Positions 22,139 through 30,263 of a DNA stretch of 31,851 bases are shown here, piece after piece. The stretch is from Neisseria shayeganii 871 (GTDB lineage: Bacteria > Pseudomonadota > Gammaproteobacteria > Burkholderiales > Neisseriaceae), in assembly GCF_000226875.1 (NCBI RefSeq), contig NZ_JH164926.1:145690-177540 (forward strand), read 5' to 3'. The position numbers and the translations under genes are program-made. The notes below the pieces were generated by a model, which was given only the letters and a program-made list of their open reading frames with translations, was not told the DNA's origin and ran no database searches. Numbering within the stretch: the stretch's first letter is position 1; each line of letters starts with the position of its first letter.

Positions 22139-24202
22139 TCAGCCGCCGTGTTCGCGCAACAACACTTCCTGCAGATCAATCTGCTGCTCGGCCTGTTCCG
22201 GTAATTCGGCGCGCACATAGCTGCCGTCGGGCTGCATCAGCCAGGCTTTACGGTTGTCCTCCAGCGCCAAGGTCAGCCCTTCGCGGATGACGCGGGCTTT
22301 GAGCTTGGGCGGTTCGATGGGGGTGCAGGTTTCGATGCGGCGGAAGAAGTTGCGGCCCATCCAGTCGGCGCTGGAGATGAAGGTGTCTTCGGCGCCGTTG
22401 TCGTAGAAATAGAAGATGCGCGAGTGTTCTAACAGGCGGCCGATGATGGAGCGCACGCGGATGTTTTCCGACAGGCCGGGCACGCCGGGGCGGAGGGTGC
22501 ACATGCCGCGCACGATGAGGTCGATCTGTACACCAGCGGCGCTGGCTTCGTAGAGGGCGCGGATGATGCCCGGCTCGATGAGCGAATTCATTTTCGCCAT
22601 GATGCGGGCGGGTCTGCCGGCTTTGGCGTGTTCGGCTTCGCGGGCAATGCGCTCGAGCAGCATTTGGTTGAGGGTGAAGGGGCTGTGGTAGAGCTTGTTT
22701 AAGCGGCTGGGCTGGCCGAGGCCGGTGATTTCCATAAACAGGGTATTCACATCGGCGGTGATGGCTTCGTCGGCGGTTAAGAGGCCGAAGTCGGTGTAGA
22801 TGCGGGAGGTGCCTTGGTGGTAGTTGCCGGTGCCGAGGTGGGCGTAGCGCTTGAGGCGGCCGTTTTCTTCGCGGCGGATCACCAAAGCCATTTTGGCGTG
22901 CACTTTGTAGCCGAATACGCCGTACACCACGTGGGCGCCCACGCTTTCGAGCTTGTTGGCCCATTTCACATTGTTTTCTTCATCGAAACGCGCCATCAAC
23001 TCCACCACCACGGTGACCTGTTTGCCGGCGGCGGCGGCGTTCATCAGCGCCCGGGCCAGTTCGGAATCGGTGCCGGTGCGGTAAATCGTCATCTTGATGG
23101 CCACCACGTCGGGATCGACGGCAGCCTCCTGGATAAAGCGTACGGTGGGGCTGAAGGATTGGTAGGGGTGGTGCAGCAGCACGTCCTGCTCGCGCAGCAC
23201 GTCGGTGATGCGGCGTTCTTTGCGCAGCACTTTGGGAATGCTGGGTCGGAAGGGGCGGAATTTCAAATCGTCGCGGTTCACCATATCGGGCACTGCCATC
23301 AGGCGCACCAGATTCACCGGGCCGGTTACCTGATACAGCTCGTGGCGGCTGAGGTTGCATTGCTGCAGCAGGAAGTCGATCACGTTGTCGGGGCAGTTGT
23401 CGGCCACTTCCAGCCGCACCTCGTCGCCAAACTGGCGGCCGCGCAATTCGCCCTGAATCGCCGTGCGCAGATTGGTGAGGTCGTCTTCGTCCACCGTCAG
23501 CTCGCTGTTGCGGGTGAGCCGGAATTGGTAGCAGCCTTTTACCGTCATGCCGATAAACAGTTTGTGCACATAGGCATGCAGAATGGACGACAACAGCACA
23601 AAGCCGTGGTGGCCTTCGCACAGTTCGGCCGGCAGTTTCAAAATGCGCGGCAGAATACGCGGCGCCTGCACAATTGCCATATCGGAAGCGCGGCCGAAGG
23701 CGTCTTTGCCTTCCAATTCCACCGCGAAATTGAGCGATTTGTTCAGCAGACGCGGGAAGGGGTGGGAAGGGTCGATACCGATGGGGGTGAGGATGGGCAA
23801 GAGCTCGCGGTGGAAATAGTCTTCGATCCATTCGCGCTGCTCGGGCGTCCAGCTGCGGCGCGGGTAGAAGTAAATCCCTTCTTCGCGCAGGGCGGGAATC
23901 AGGGTTTGGTTGAACAGCGCGTATTGCTCTTGAATCAGGGTGCGCGCTTCGCGGCTGACGGCGGCAATGGTTTCGGCCGGCGTGGAGCCGTTGTCCAAAG
24001 GGGTGTCGGGGTTGAGCTGCTCGGCTTTTTTCAGCCAAGCCATGCGGACTTCGAAAAATTCGTCTAGGTTGGAGGAGACGATGCACAAAAAGCGCAGCCG
24101 CTCCAGCAACGGAATGCTGCTGTCTTGCGCTTGGGCCAGCACGCGGCGGTTAAAGGCGAGCAGGCTGAGCTCGCGGCAAAGAATGGTATCGGTTTCCTGC
24201 AT
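22139..24202 (-). CDS. ppk: Polyphosphate kinase 1
   Basis: PPK1 reversibly makes inorganic polyphosphate from ATP and usually sits at the inner membrane. The 687-residue protein starts MQETDTILCRELSLLAFNRR. It has the N-terminal/head domains (SSNLDEFFEVRMAWLKKA; LTPIGIDPSHPFPRLLNK) and the catalytic domains. The phosphorylated His435 is in GYKVHAKM, at the same number as in E. coli, with YRTGTDSELARAL and YAHLGTGNYHQGT. The ATG at 24202 has AGGTGA upstream. The - strand -10-like TAGAAT is at 24281-24276. It is a single-gene unit between DUS hairpins. Confidence 0.96.
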   Translation of the reverse strand: MQETDTILCRELSLLAFNRRVLAQAQDSSIPLLERLRFLCIVSSNLDEFFEVRMAWLKKAEQLNPDTPLDNGSTPAETIAAVSREARTLIQEQYALFNQTLIPALREEGIYFYPRRSWTPEQREWIEDYFHRELLPILTPIGIDPSHPFPRLLNKSLNFAVELEGKDAFGRASDMAIVQAPRILPRILKLPAELCEGHHGFVLLSSILHAYVHKLFIGMTVKGCYQFRLTRNSELTVDEDDLTNLRTAIQGELRGRQFGDEVRLEVADNCPDNVIDFLLQQCNLSRHELYQVTGPVNLVRLMAVPDMVNRDDLKFRPFRPSIPKVLRKERRITDVLREQDVLLHHPYQSFSPTVRFIQEAAVDPDVVAIKMTIYRTGTDSELARALMNAAAAGKQVTVVVELMARFDEENNVKWANKLESVGAHVVYGVFGYKVHAKMALVIRREENGRLKRYAHLGTGNYHQGTSRIYTDFGLLTADEAITADVNTLFMEITGLGQPSRLNKLYHSPFTLNQMLLERIAREAEHAKAGRPARIMAKMNSLIEPGIIRALYEASAAGVQIDLIVRGMCTLRPGVPGLSENIRVRSIIGRLLEHSRIFYFYDNGAEDTFISSADWMGRNFFRRIETCTPIEPPKLKARVIREGLTLALEDNRKAWLMQPDGSYVRAELPEQAEQQIDLQEVLLREHGG

Positions 24203-24275
24203 GGTGTCACCTGTATTTTTTGGCGTGTGATCGGGCGGGCAAACGGAGCAAGGAAGGCATTTTGCACCGGCGCTT

Positions 24276-24304
24276 ATTCTAGCATTTACCTGGCAGGCTT
24301 TCGA
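24276..24304 (-). promoter_or_regulatory. Candidate promoter of ppk
   Basis: On the - strand TCGAAA (24304-24299), a 17-bp spacer, TAGAAT (24281-24276). Moderate match only. Confidence 0.4.
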
Positions 24305-24324
24305 CCGCTGCGGCACGGCAGGAA

Positions 24325-24353
24325 AGGCTACCTGAAATGCTTTCAGGTAGCCT
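24325..24353. terminator. Paired inverted DUS hairpin after the LysE-type exporter
   Basis: Exact DUS at 24325-24336 and exact reverse DUS at 24342-24353 pair around a 5-nt loop. It lies 11 bp after the exporter stop and upstream of the ppk promoter. Confidence 0.78.
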
Positions 24354-24364
24354 GTCGGTTTGCT

Positions 24365-24973
24365 TTAATCCGAACAGGCCAGCAACACCCCCAAGCCGGC
24401 CAGCAGGCAGCCGATGACGCGGTTTACCGTTACCTGCCGTGCCAGCAGGGCTTGGCGCAAATGGGGCGCGGAAAGGGCGACGGCGACAAAGGCAAACCAG
24501 ATCCCATGCGCGGCCGACATCCAGGCGCCGTAGCCGATCTGCTGCCACAGCGGCGTGTGCGGGCTGACAATTTGGCTGAAGGTACTGAGCACAAACAGCG
24601 TGGTTTTCGGATTCAGTGCATTGGTGGCCAAGCCGGTGCGGAAAGCGGCCGCCGCGCCCAAAGTAGTGGCCGTGCCATCGGCCTGTGCGGTCACCGGCCG
24701 GTGGCGGAAGGTTTGGATGCCCATATAAATCAGATACAGCGCGCCCAATATTTTGGCGGCGAAAAACGCGGCGGGCCAACGCTGCAGCAGCAGGCCGACG
24801 CCGAGCAGGGTGTAGGCCACATGAATCCACACCCCGCAGGCAATCCCCGCCGCCGTGAGCAGGCCGGCGCGGCGGCCGTAAAGATAGCTGTTGCGGCTGA
24901 CCATGGCAAAGTCGCCGCCGGGGCTGATCACGGCCAAAACGGTGATGGCGGCAACGGCGAGTAATTCTTGCAT
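24365..24973 (-). CDS. LysE/RhtB-family amino-acid exporter
   Basis: A 202-residue inner-membrane exporter with about six hydrophobic segments. It has the family pattern ISPGGDFAMVSRNSYLYGRRAG near the N-terminus, split here by its first loop, then GIACGVWIHVAYTLLGVG, LGALYLIYMGIQTFR and TGLATNALNPKTTLFVLS. Members export lysine, threonine, homoserine lactone or other amino acids; the substrate here is not determined. The ATG at 24973 has AAGGAA upstream. It is divergent from a LysR-type regulator with a 100-bp gap, the usual layout for a regulator controlling its exporter. Confidence 0.9.
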   Translation of the reverse strand: MQELLAVAAITVLAVISPGGDFAMVSRNSYLYGRRAGLLTAAGIACGVWIHVAYTLLGVGLLLQRWPAAFFAAKILGALYLIYMGIQTFRHRPVTAQADGTATTLGAAAAFRTGLATNALNPKTTLFVLSTFSQIVSPHTPLWQQIGYGAWMSAAHGIWFAFVAVALSAPHLRQALLARQVTVNRVIGCLLAGLGVLLACSD

Positions 24974-24994
24974 ATCGGTTCCTTTTCTTCCGTA

Positions 24995-25014
24995 ATTGGA
25001 TTTTTGTACAATCC
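24995..25014. promoter_or_regulatory. Candidate LysR-type operator in the divergent gap
   Basis: The gap contains GGATT (24998-25002) and AATCC (25010-25014) as an inverted repeat, and within it the palindrome TTGTACAA. LysR regulators bind T-N11-A type dyads in such divergent gaps. It also overlaps a -10-like TACAAT on the + strand. Confidence 0.45.
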
Positions 25015-25073
25015 ATTCTGCCCTTATCAGGCAGAGAAAAAAACCGATTTAATTTCTGAGAAAGTATGAGATT

Positions 25074-25925
25074 TTGGAATATATCAAACGCCTGCCGCTG
25101 CAGGCATTGAAGTATTTTTATTATGTCGGCAGCTGCGGCAGCCTGCAGGCGGCGGCCGACACCCTGTGCCTGACCCACGGCGCACTCAGCAAACAGCTCA
25201 AACTGCTGGAGCAGGCAGTGGGCGTGCCCTTACTAATCAAACAAGGGCGGCAGCTGGTGCTGACCGAGGCGGGCAGCCGTTTATTGGCCGCCTGCCGCAG
25301 CGCGTTTGCCGGCTTGAACGAAGCGGTGGCCGCCTTGGCTGCACCGCACCGGCTGGTGTTGTCTTGCGAGCCCACGATTGCGATGAAATGGCTGATTCCG
25401 CGCCTGCCGCGTTTTCAGGTAGCCTGTCCGGAAACGGAGTTGGTGATTTATGCGGCCGGCGGCGCGGTGGATTTTGCCCGCGGGCAGGTGGATGCGGCTT
25501 TGCGGCGCAACGATTTTGCCTGGCCGCCGGATTTGCCAGCCGAATACATTGCCGCCGAACGCACCGGCCTGTTGTGGCGTCAGCCGCGCGCAACGGTTTA
25601 TCTGGCCAGCCGCAGCCGGCCGCAGGCCTATGCCGATTGGCTGCGTGCCGCCGCGCTGCAAGCGCCACCGCAGTTTGAGCATAGTCGGGCATTCGAACAT
25701 TTTTATCTGTGCATCCAAGCGGCTTGTGCCGGCGTAGGGGCGACGGTGGCTTCATCGTGGATGGTGGAGGAGGAATTGGCGGCGGGCTTGCTGCAGGCGC
25801 CTTACGGCTTTGTGCCCGACGGCTCGGCGTATTACCTGCTGTCGGCCAAAGGGTTTGCCGAGGGCAGCCCGCAGGCGCAATTGCTGGCTTGGCTGCGTTC
25901 GGAAATGGCGGAACCAGAAGAATAA
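25074..25925 (+). CDS. LysR-type transcriptional regulator (GcvA-like)
   Basis: A 283-residue LysR-family regulator. The N-terminal winged helix (about 6-65) has LPLQALKYFYYVGSCGSLQAAAD split over two helices and HGALSKQLKLLEQAVGVPLL; a periplasmic-binding-like effector domain follows. The only in-frame start is TTG at 25074. An ATG at 25066 is 8 bases upstream in another frame, and one more T in the TTTT run (25072-25075) would join it as MRFLEYIKRL. So either TTG is used or a base has been lost there. An exact DUS (25414-25425) is read as FQVA. It is divergent from the LysE-type exporter, which it probably controls. Confidence 0.87.
   Translation: MEYIKRLPLQALKYFYYVGSCGSLQAAADTLCLTHGALSKQLKLLEQAVGVPLLIKQGRQLVLTEAGSRLLAACRSAFAGLNEAVAALAAPHRLVLSCEPTIAMKWLIPRLPRFQVACPETELVIYAAGGAVDFARGQVDAALRRNDFAWPPDLPAEYIAAERTGLLWRQPRATVYLASRSRPQAYADWLRAAALQAPPQFEHSRAFEHFYLCIQAACAGVGATVASSWMVEEELAAGLLQAPYGFVPDGSAYYLLSAKGFAEGSPQAQLLAWLRSEMAEPEE
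25414..25425 (-). repeat. Exact DUS inside the LysR-type gene
   Basis: TTCAGGTAGCCT read in frame as Phe-Gln-Val-Ala. Confidence 0.9.
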
Positions 25926-25930
25926 AAGGC

Positions 25931-25965
25931 AACAGGCTACCTGAAAAGGTTTCAGGTAGCCTGTT
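25931..25965. terminator. Paired inverted DUS hairpin between convergent lysR and rho
   Basis: A 16-bp perfect stem (25931-25946 with 25950-25965) around a 3-nt loop, built of two exact DUS. It ends both the + strand regulator gene and the - strand rho gene. Confidence 0.82.
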
Positions 25966-25981
25966 ACGGGTAGCGGCGAGA

Positions 25982-27241
25982 TTATTTGCCGCGCATCAGT
26001 TCGAAAAAGTCGTTGTTGTCTTTCGAAGCCTTGAGTTTGCCGACCAAAAATTCGGTGGCTTCGATGTCGTCCATCGGGTGCAGGAATTTGCGCAGCAGCC
26101 ACATGCGCTGGAGTTGGTCGTTGGGCACCAGCAATTCTTCGCGGCGGGTGCCGGATTTGTTGATGTTGATGGCGGGGAAGACGCGCTTCTCGGCCAGGCG
26201 GCGCTCCAGATGCAGCTCCATATTGCCGGTGCCTTTGAATTCTTCGAAGATCACGTCGTCCATGCGGCTGCCGGTGTCCACGAGGGCGGTGGCGATGATG
26301 GTGAGCGAGCCGCCTTCTTCCACGTTGCGGGCGGCGCCGAAGAAGCGTTTGGGGCGGTGCAGGGCGTTGGCGTCCACGCCGCCGGTGAGGATTTTGCCGG
26401 AGGCGGGCACCACGGTGTTGTAGGCGCGGGCCAGACGGGTGATGGAGTCGAGCAGGATGACCACGTCTTTTTTGTGCTCCACCATGCGTTTGGCTTTTTC
26501 AATCACCATTTCGGCTACCTGAACGTGGCGGGCGGCCGGTTCGTCGAAGGTGGAGGCCACCACTTCGCCGCGCACGCTGCGGGTCATTTCGGTGACTTCT
26601 TCGGGGCGTTCATCAATGAGCAGCACGATCAGTTCGGCTTCGGGGTAGTTGGCGGTGATGGCGTGGGCGATGTTTTGCAGCATCACGGTTTTGCCCGATT
26701 TGGGCGGGGCCACCAGGAGGGCGCGCTGGCCTTTGCCGATGGGGGAAACCAGGTCGATGGCGCGGCTGGTGAGATTTTCTTCGGCCTTGATGTCGCGCTC
26801 GAGTTTGAATTGCTGGGTGGGAAACAGCGGGGTGAGGTTTTCAAACAGGATTTTGTGTTTGCAGACTTCGGGGGGGTCGCCGTTGATGCTGTCGAGGCGG
26901 ACAAGGGCGAAGTAGCGCTCGTCGTTTTTCGGCACGCGCACGGTGCCTTCGATGGTGTCGCCGGTATGCAGGTTGAAACGGCGGATTTGGTTGGGGGAAA
27001 CGTAGATGTCGTCGGGGCTGGCGAGGTAGGAGGTGTCAGTGCTGCGCAGGAAGCCGAAGCCGTCGGGCAGGATTTCGAGGGTGCCGGAGCAGTTGAAGCT
27101 TTGTCCCTGCTTCATCAGGTGGCGGACGATGGCGAAAACGAGGTCTTGTTTGCGCAGGCGGTTGGCATTTTCGATGCCGTGCTCTTCGGCGATTTCCAGC
27201 AGTTTGGAAATATGCTGGTTTTGTAGTTCGGAAACGTGCAT
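25982..27241 (-). CDS. rho: Transcription termination factor Rho
   Basis: Rho is the hexameric RNA helicase that terminates transcription of untranslated RNA. The 419-residue protein has the N-terminal helical and RNA-binding cold-shock-like domains (GTLEILPDGFGFLRS, about 53-67). The ATPase domain follows with Walker A APPKSGKT (178-185, Lys184 at the E. coli position), LLIDERPEEVTEM, VILLDSITRLARAYN (Walker B) and SGTRREELL. A DUS-like site (26512-26523) is read as VQVA. It lies downstream of trxA on the same strand, as in E. coli. A strong promoter lies in the trxA-rho gap, giving a leader of about 140 bases. Confidence 0.97.
   Translation of the reverse strand: MHVSELQNQHISKLLEIAEEHGIENANRLRKQDLVFAIVRHLMKQGQSFNCSGTLEILPDGFGFLRSTDTSYLASPDDIYVSPNQIRRFNLHTGDTIEGTVRVPKNDERYFALVRLDSINGDPPEVCKHKILFENLTPLFPTQQFKLERDIKAEENLTSRAIDLVSPIGKGQRALLVAPPKSGKTVMLQNIAHAITANYPEAELIVLLIDERPEEVTEMTRSVRGEVVASTFDEPAARHVQVAEMVIEKAKRMVEHKKDVVILLDSITRLARAYNTVVPASGKILTGGVDANALHRPKRFFGAARNVEEGGSLTIIATALVDTGSRMDDVIFEEFKGTGNMELHLERRLAEKRVFPAININKSGTRREELLVPNDQLQRMWLLRKFLHPMDDIEATEFLVGKLKASKDNNDFFELMRGK
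26512..26523 (+). repeat. DUS inside rho (11/12 match)
   Basis: CGGCTACCTGAA; on the coding (-) strand it is read as Val-Gln-Val-Ala in HVQVAE. Confidence 0.8.
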
Positions 27242-27390
27242 AGAGAAACAGATGTGGTGTTGGAGAATGAATGAGGGTGTCGTGGTTTGACGGGGGAGGC
27301 GGGAATGGTGTTTGAATCGGCCGAATGGCGGAGGAAGTCATTCCGGAGCAGAACGCTGCTTTGAAGGGTTCGGGGCAGCAAAGGCGCGGC

Positions 27391-27419
27391 ATTCTAGCGG
27401 CGGCCGGTGTGCCTGTCAA
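27391..27419 (-). promoter_or_regulatory. Strong promoter of rho
   Basis: On the - strand TTGACA (27419-27414), a 17-bp spacer and TAGAAT (27396-27391), followed by GCCGCG. This is a near-consensus sigma-70 promoter just downstream of the trxA terminator. Confidence 0.88.
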
Positions 27420-27428
27420 GAATCGGGG

Positions 27429-27461
27429 CAAAAAGAAGCCGCTGCCGGAAACGACAGCGGC
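27429..27461 (-). terminator. Rho-independent terminator of trxA
   Basis: On the - strand GCCGCTG (27461-27455) and CAGCGGC (27444-27438) pair around a 10-nt loop, followed by TTCTTTTTG. It starts 8 bases past the trxA stop and separates trxA from the rho promoter. Confidence 0.82.
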
Positions 27462-27469
27462 GGATGGTT

Positions 27470-27796
27470 TTACAGAGAGGCGTTGAGAAAGTCGGCCAGC
27501 TGGCTTTTCGACAGGGCGCCCACTTTGGTGGCCACGCGTTGGCCGTCTTTGAATACCATCAGGGTGGGGATGCCGCGCACGCCGAATTGGGCGGGGGTTT
27601 GCTCGTTGTCGTCGATGTTCATTTTGACCACTTTCAGCTTGCCTTGGTATTCGGCGGCAATGTCGTCCAAGATGGGGGCGATCATTTTGCAGGGGCCGCA
27701 CCAAGGGGCCCAGAAGTCGAGCAATACGGGTTCGGCGGCTTGCAACACGTCTTTTTCGAAATCGGCGTCGGTGGTGTGGAGGACTAAATCGCTCAT
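27470..27796 (-). CDS. trxA: Thioredoxin 1
   Basis: A 108-residue cytoplasmic thioredoxin that reduces protein disulfides and serves ribonucleotide reductase. The active site FWAPWCGPCK has Cys33 and Cys36; the cis-proline loop is RGIPTLMVFKDG. The length is exactly the family norm. The ATG at 27796 has AAGGAAAA upstream, so the 36 further open codons are not used. A promoter, TTGATA-17-TATCTT, is visible upstream. Confidence 0.97.
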   Translation of the reverse strand: MSDLVLHTTDADFEKDVLQAAEPVLLDFWAPWCGPCKMIAPILDDIAAEYQGKLKVVKMNIDDNEQTPAQFGVRGIPTLMVFKDGQRVATKVGALSKSQLADFLNASL

Positions 27797-27836
27797 CGGT
27801 TTTCCTTTCGATAGGGTGTGGGTGGAGATGTCGGCA

Positions 27837-27865
27837 AAGATAAGGGGCCGGGCGCAAAATATCAA
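27837..27865 (-). promoter_or_regulatory. Candidate promoter of trxA
   Basis: On the - strand TTGATA (27865-27860), a 17-bp spacer, TATCTT (27842-27837). Leader about 35 bases. Confidence 0.65.
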
Positions 27866-27913
27866 GCCGGCGGCAGGCAGATAGTTTTTGGCAATCGGCC
27901 GCATTGGCCGGAC

Positions 27914-27925
27914 AGGCTACCTGAA
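27914..27925 (+). repeat. Exact DUS downstream of the DUF2788 gene
   Basis: AGGCTACCTGAA, 13 bp past the DUF2788 stop, without an inverted partner. Confidence 0.88.
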
Positions 27926-27938
27926 AGCGGGCGGGCGT

Positions 27939-28142
27939 TTATTTGCCCATCACAAAGCCGATCAGAAATTCTTTGAACAGAAAACCCATCACGCCCAAGC
28001 CGAGCACCAGAAAGAGGATGAAGGTGCCGAACTTGCCGGCTTTGGATTTTTTGCCCAGATCCCAAACGATAAAGCCGAGAAAAACCACCAATACGGTCAG
28101 GCAGATTTTCAGGGACCAAGCGGCGAATTCTGCTTCAGTCAT
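27939..28142 (-). CDS. DUF2788-family small membrane protein
   Basis: A 67-residue protein that matches, by recollection, the DUF2788 family of small betaproteobacterial membrane proteins of unknown function. It has an N-terminal MTEAEFAAW, a first helix (about 10-28), the basic loop DLGKKSKAGKFG, and a second helix (about 38-62). The ATG at 28142 has TAAGGAG with good spacing. It is a single-gene unit with its own -10 box at 28208-28203. Confidence 0.82.
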   Translation of the reverse strand: MTEAEFAAWSLKICLTVLVVFLGFIVWDLGKKSKAGKFGTFILFLVLGLGVMGFLFKEFLIGFVMGK

Positions 28143-28202
28143 GCCGTGTTACTCCTTAGAAAACGGAAAGGACAGGCCGTTGGGCGCTGTCCGGCAGGCC
28201 GC

Positions 28203-28208
28203 ATTATA
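28203..28208 (-). promoter_or_regulatory. Candidate -10 box for the DUF2788 gene
   Basis: TATAAT followed by GCGGCC on the - strand, 61 bp before the start codon. No good -35. Confidence 0.5.
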
Positions 28209-28232
28209 GCGTGTTTCCGCCTGCCCCGCGTT

Positions 28233-28244
28233 TTCAGGTAGCCT
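28233..28244 (-). repeat. Exact DUS that is also a small palindrome
   Basis: The + strand TTTCAGGTAGCCTGAAA (28232-28248) contains the DUS, and its flanking bases make a 7-bp hairpin with a 3-nt loop from a single DUS. It lies between the MFS gene and the DUF2788 promoter. Confidence 0.8.
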
Positions 28245-28362
28245 GAAACAGGCAGCTATTTCAAGCGGAAACGGTTGAGAGGCCTGCATGAAGAACTTGT
28301 TCCGTTGTGCTTGCCGCCATTCGGAAGAGAAAACCGCACCCTCAAAGTTTGGGGCGGTCCGC

Positions 28363-29571
28363 CTAATGTCCGGCAGGCTGTTTGCCCAGCACCACGGGGC
28401 GGGCGGCATACCAGCCGCAGACGGCGGCCAGCAGCAGCGCCGCCGACAGCAAGCCGTAAACGGCATCCCAGCTGCCGCTGCGCTCAAGCAGCCAGCCGGC
28501 GCCCAAAGGGCCGGCCGCCGCCACCAAATAGCCGGTGCACTGCGCCATGCCGGACAGCCGGGCGGCATCGGCGGTGTGGGCGGTGCGCAGGCCGATGAAC
28601 ATCAGACTCATCAAAAACATGCCCGAAATGCCCACCGTGGTCACGGCAATGCTCCAGCCGGCCCAAGCGGCGGGCAGCAGCCACAGGCCCAGCAGGCCGG
28701 CAATCACCAAAGCCACCATGCCCAAGGCAGGAAAGCGGTGGGCATCGGTCTTGCCCAACAGCCAACCCAGCAGCAGGAAAGTAGGGAAGCCCACCCATTG
28801 CGATAAAGACGCCACCCAGCCCGCCTGCAAGGCGTCCATGCCCTTGGCGGCCAGCATACTGGGCAGCCAGGCGGCGAAAGTGTAAAACACCAAAGACTGC
28901 AAACCCATAAACAGGCTGACCTGCCAGGCCAGCGGGGTGCGCCAGATGCGCACGCTAGAGGCGTTATGTTCGAGCTTGGGCGGCAGATCGCGGCCGATGC
29001 GCCGCGCCAGCGGCGGCCACAGCAGCAGGGCGCCCAAGGCCGGCAGCAGCCAAATGCCGAGCGATACCTGCCAGCCCCATGCGTTGGCCAGCGGCACCGC
29101 CGCTACCGTGGCCAAGCCGCCGCTGATGCTCATGGTGGCGGTGTAAAGCCCGGTCATCAGGCCGGTGCGCAGCGCGAAATAGCGGCGGATCAGCACCGGC
29201 AGCAGCACATTGGCCACCGCAATGCCGGCCGACAAAACCAAGGTGCCGGCCAGCAGAACCGCGCCGGCAGGCCATGCCGAACGCAGCAAGAGGCCGGCAA
29301 AGATGCAGGCGGACACCGCGGCCAGAGTGGTGCATAAACCGAACCGGCGCGATAAGGGGGCGGCGGCCAGCGACAAGACACCGAAGGCCAACACCGGCAC
29401 CGCACCGATCAGGCCCAAGGCGGTGGCGCTGATGTTCAGCTGCGTGCCGATGACGTCCACCACCGGGCCGAAGGCCACCAAGGGCGCCCGCATCACCGCC
29501 GCCAACAATAAGACGGCGGCGGCCAAGGCGAGCAGGCAGCGCGGGTGTTGCAGGGCGCGGGGCAGGGTCAT
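28363..29571 (-). CDS. MFS transporter, CynX/NimT-like
   Basis: A 402-residue major facilitator with about 12 hydrophobic helices. The N-terminal helix LLALAAAVLLLAAVMRAPL and the segment VAFGPVVDVIGTQLNIS resemble CynX/NimT-type carriers (cyanate or 2-nitroimidazole in E. coli). SRRFGLCTTLA is the loop after helix 2. The substrate cannot be told. The ATG at 29571 has AAGGA upstream; it starts 11 bp after the PAP2 gene stop, so they form an operon. Confidence 0.83.
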   Translation of the reverse strand: MTLPRALQHPRCLLALAAAVLLLAAVMRAPLVAFGPVVDVIGTQLNISATALGLIGAVPVLAFGVLSLAAAPLSRRFGLCTTLAAVSACIFAGLLLRSAWPAGAVLLAGTLVLSAGIAVANVLLPVLIRRYFALRTGLMTGLYTATMSISGGLATVAAVPLANAWGWQVSLGIWLLPALGALLLWPPLARRIGRDLPPKLEHNASSVRIWRTPLAWQVSLFMGLQSLVFYTFAAWLPSMLAAKGMDALQAGWVASLSQWVGFPTFLLLGWLLGKTDAHRFPALGMVALVIAGLLGLWLLPAAWAGWSIAVTTVGISGMFLMSLMFIGLRTAHTADAARLSGMAQCTGYLVAAAGPLGAGWLLERSGSWDAVYGLLSAALLLAAVCGWYAARPVVLGKQPAGH

Positions 29572-29582
29572 GATGGTTTTCC

Positions 29583-30179
29583 TTATGCGGCCAGCAGCCA
29601 AAGATAGAGCCGGTGCGCCAGCCAGCCCAAGGCGGCGCCGGCCGGCAGATCGATCAGATAATGCTGCTTGGTAAACAGGCAAGACAAGGCAATCAGCAGC
29701 GGAAAGGCAAACGCCGCCGCGCCCAAAGACGGGGCGGCGTGCAGGGCGGTGAGCATGGCCACGGAAACGTGCATGCTGGGGAAGCAGTTGCTGGATTGAT
29801 CGAATTTCTGCACAAACAGCAGGAATTTTTCCGAAGCCGTTTTGCCGGTGTTGATGCTGCGCCAATGCGCCGGCGTGGACACCGGCAGCAGCCAGAAAAA
29901 CAGCATCTGCATAAACAGCAGCATCAGAAAGCTGAACGCCAGCAGGGTAAATTGCCGCGCATCCGATACCAACCAGTTGAGATACAGAATGGCCGGATAA
30001 TACAGAAAGCTGTAAATCCAAGACCACCACGGCACAAAGGGAATGCGCTCGTCCCAAGCGGAGTGGAATTGCCGGGCCGCCCGCATGGGGTGGCGTTGGG
30101 TAAAGAAGTAAAACTGGTAGGCGCCCACAATCAAAATGCCGCTGAGCACCAGATTCACCATATAATCGATGGCCGTCAT
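29583..30179 (-). CDS. PAP2-superfamily membrane phosphatase-like protein
   Basis: A 198-residue protein with about five to six hydrophobic helices. The PAP2 active-site motifs are present late in the chain: NCFPSMHVS (the SGH-type box, with SMH) and LFTKQHYLIDLPAG (the SR-x5-H-x3-D box, with TK in place of SR). This pattern fits the AUR1/inositol-phosphorylceramide-type PAP2 group, which acts on lipid phosphates. Function in this organism is inferred. It has a strong promoter of its own and precedes the MFS gene by 11 bp. Confidence 0.82.
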   Translation of the reverse strand: MTAIDYMVNLVLSGILIVGAYQFYFFTQRHPMRAARQFHSAWDERIPFVPWWSWIYSFLYYPAILYLNWLVSDARQFTLLAFSFLMLLFMQMLFFWLLPVSTPAHWRSINTGKTASEKFLLFVQKFDQSSNCFPSMHVSVAMLTALHAAPSLGAAAFAFPLLIALSCLFTKQHYLIDLPAGAALGWLAHRLYLWLLAA

Positions 30180-30213
30180 GTTGCGTAATGGTTATGTTTT
30201 GTAAAAGCCGCGC

Positions 30214-30242
30214 AATCTATCAGCCGTGCGAATCCCTGTCAA
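30214..30242 (-). promoter_or_regulatory. Strong promoter of the PAP2-MFS operon
   Basis: On the - strand TTGACA (30242-30237), a 17-bp spacer, TAGATT (30219-30214), then GCGCGG. It lies just upstream of the divergent gloB start. Confidence 0.82.
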
Positions 30243-30263
30243 ACTGTCGAATCGAGAACCGCC

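Noticed and set aside
25709..27226. A ~505-codon + strand frame over the end of lysR and opposite rho
   Set aside because: Antisense shadow of rho; composition is Gly/Val/Phe-rich and without domains.
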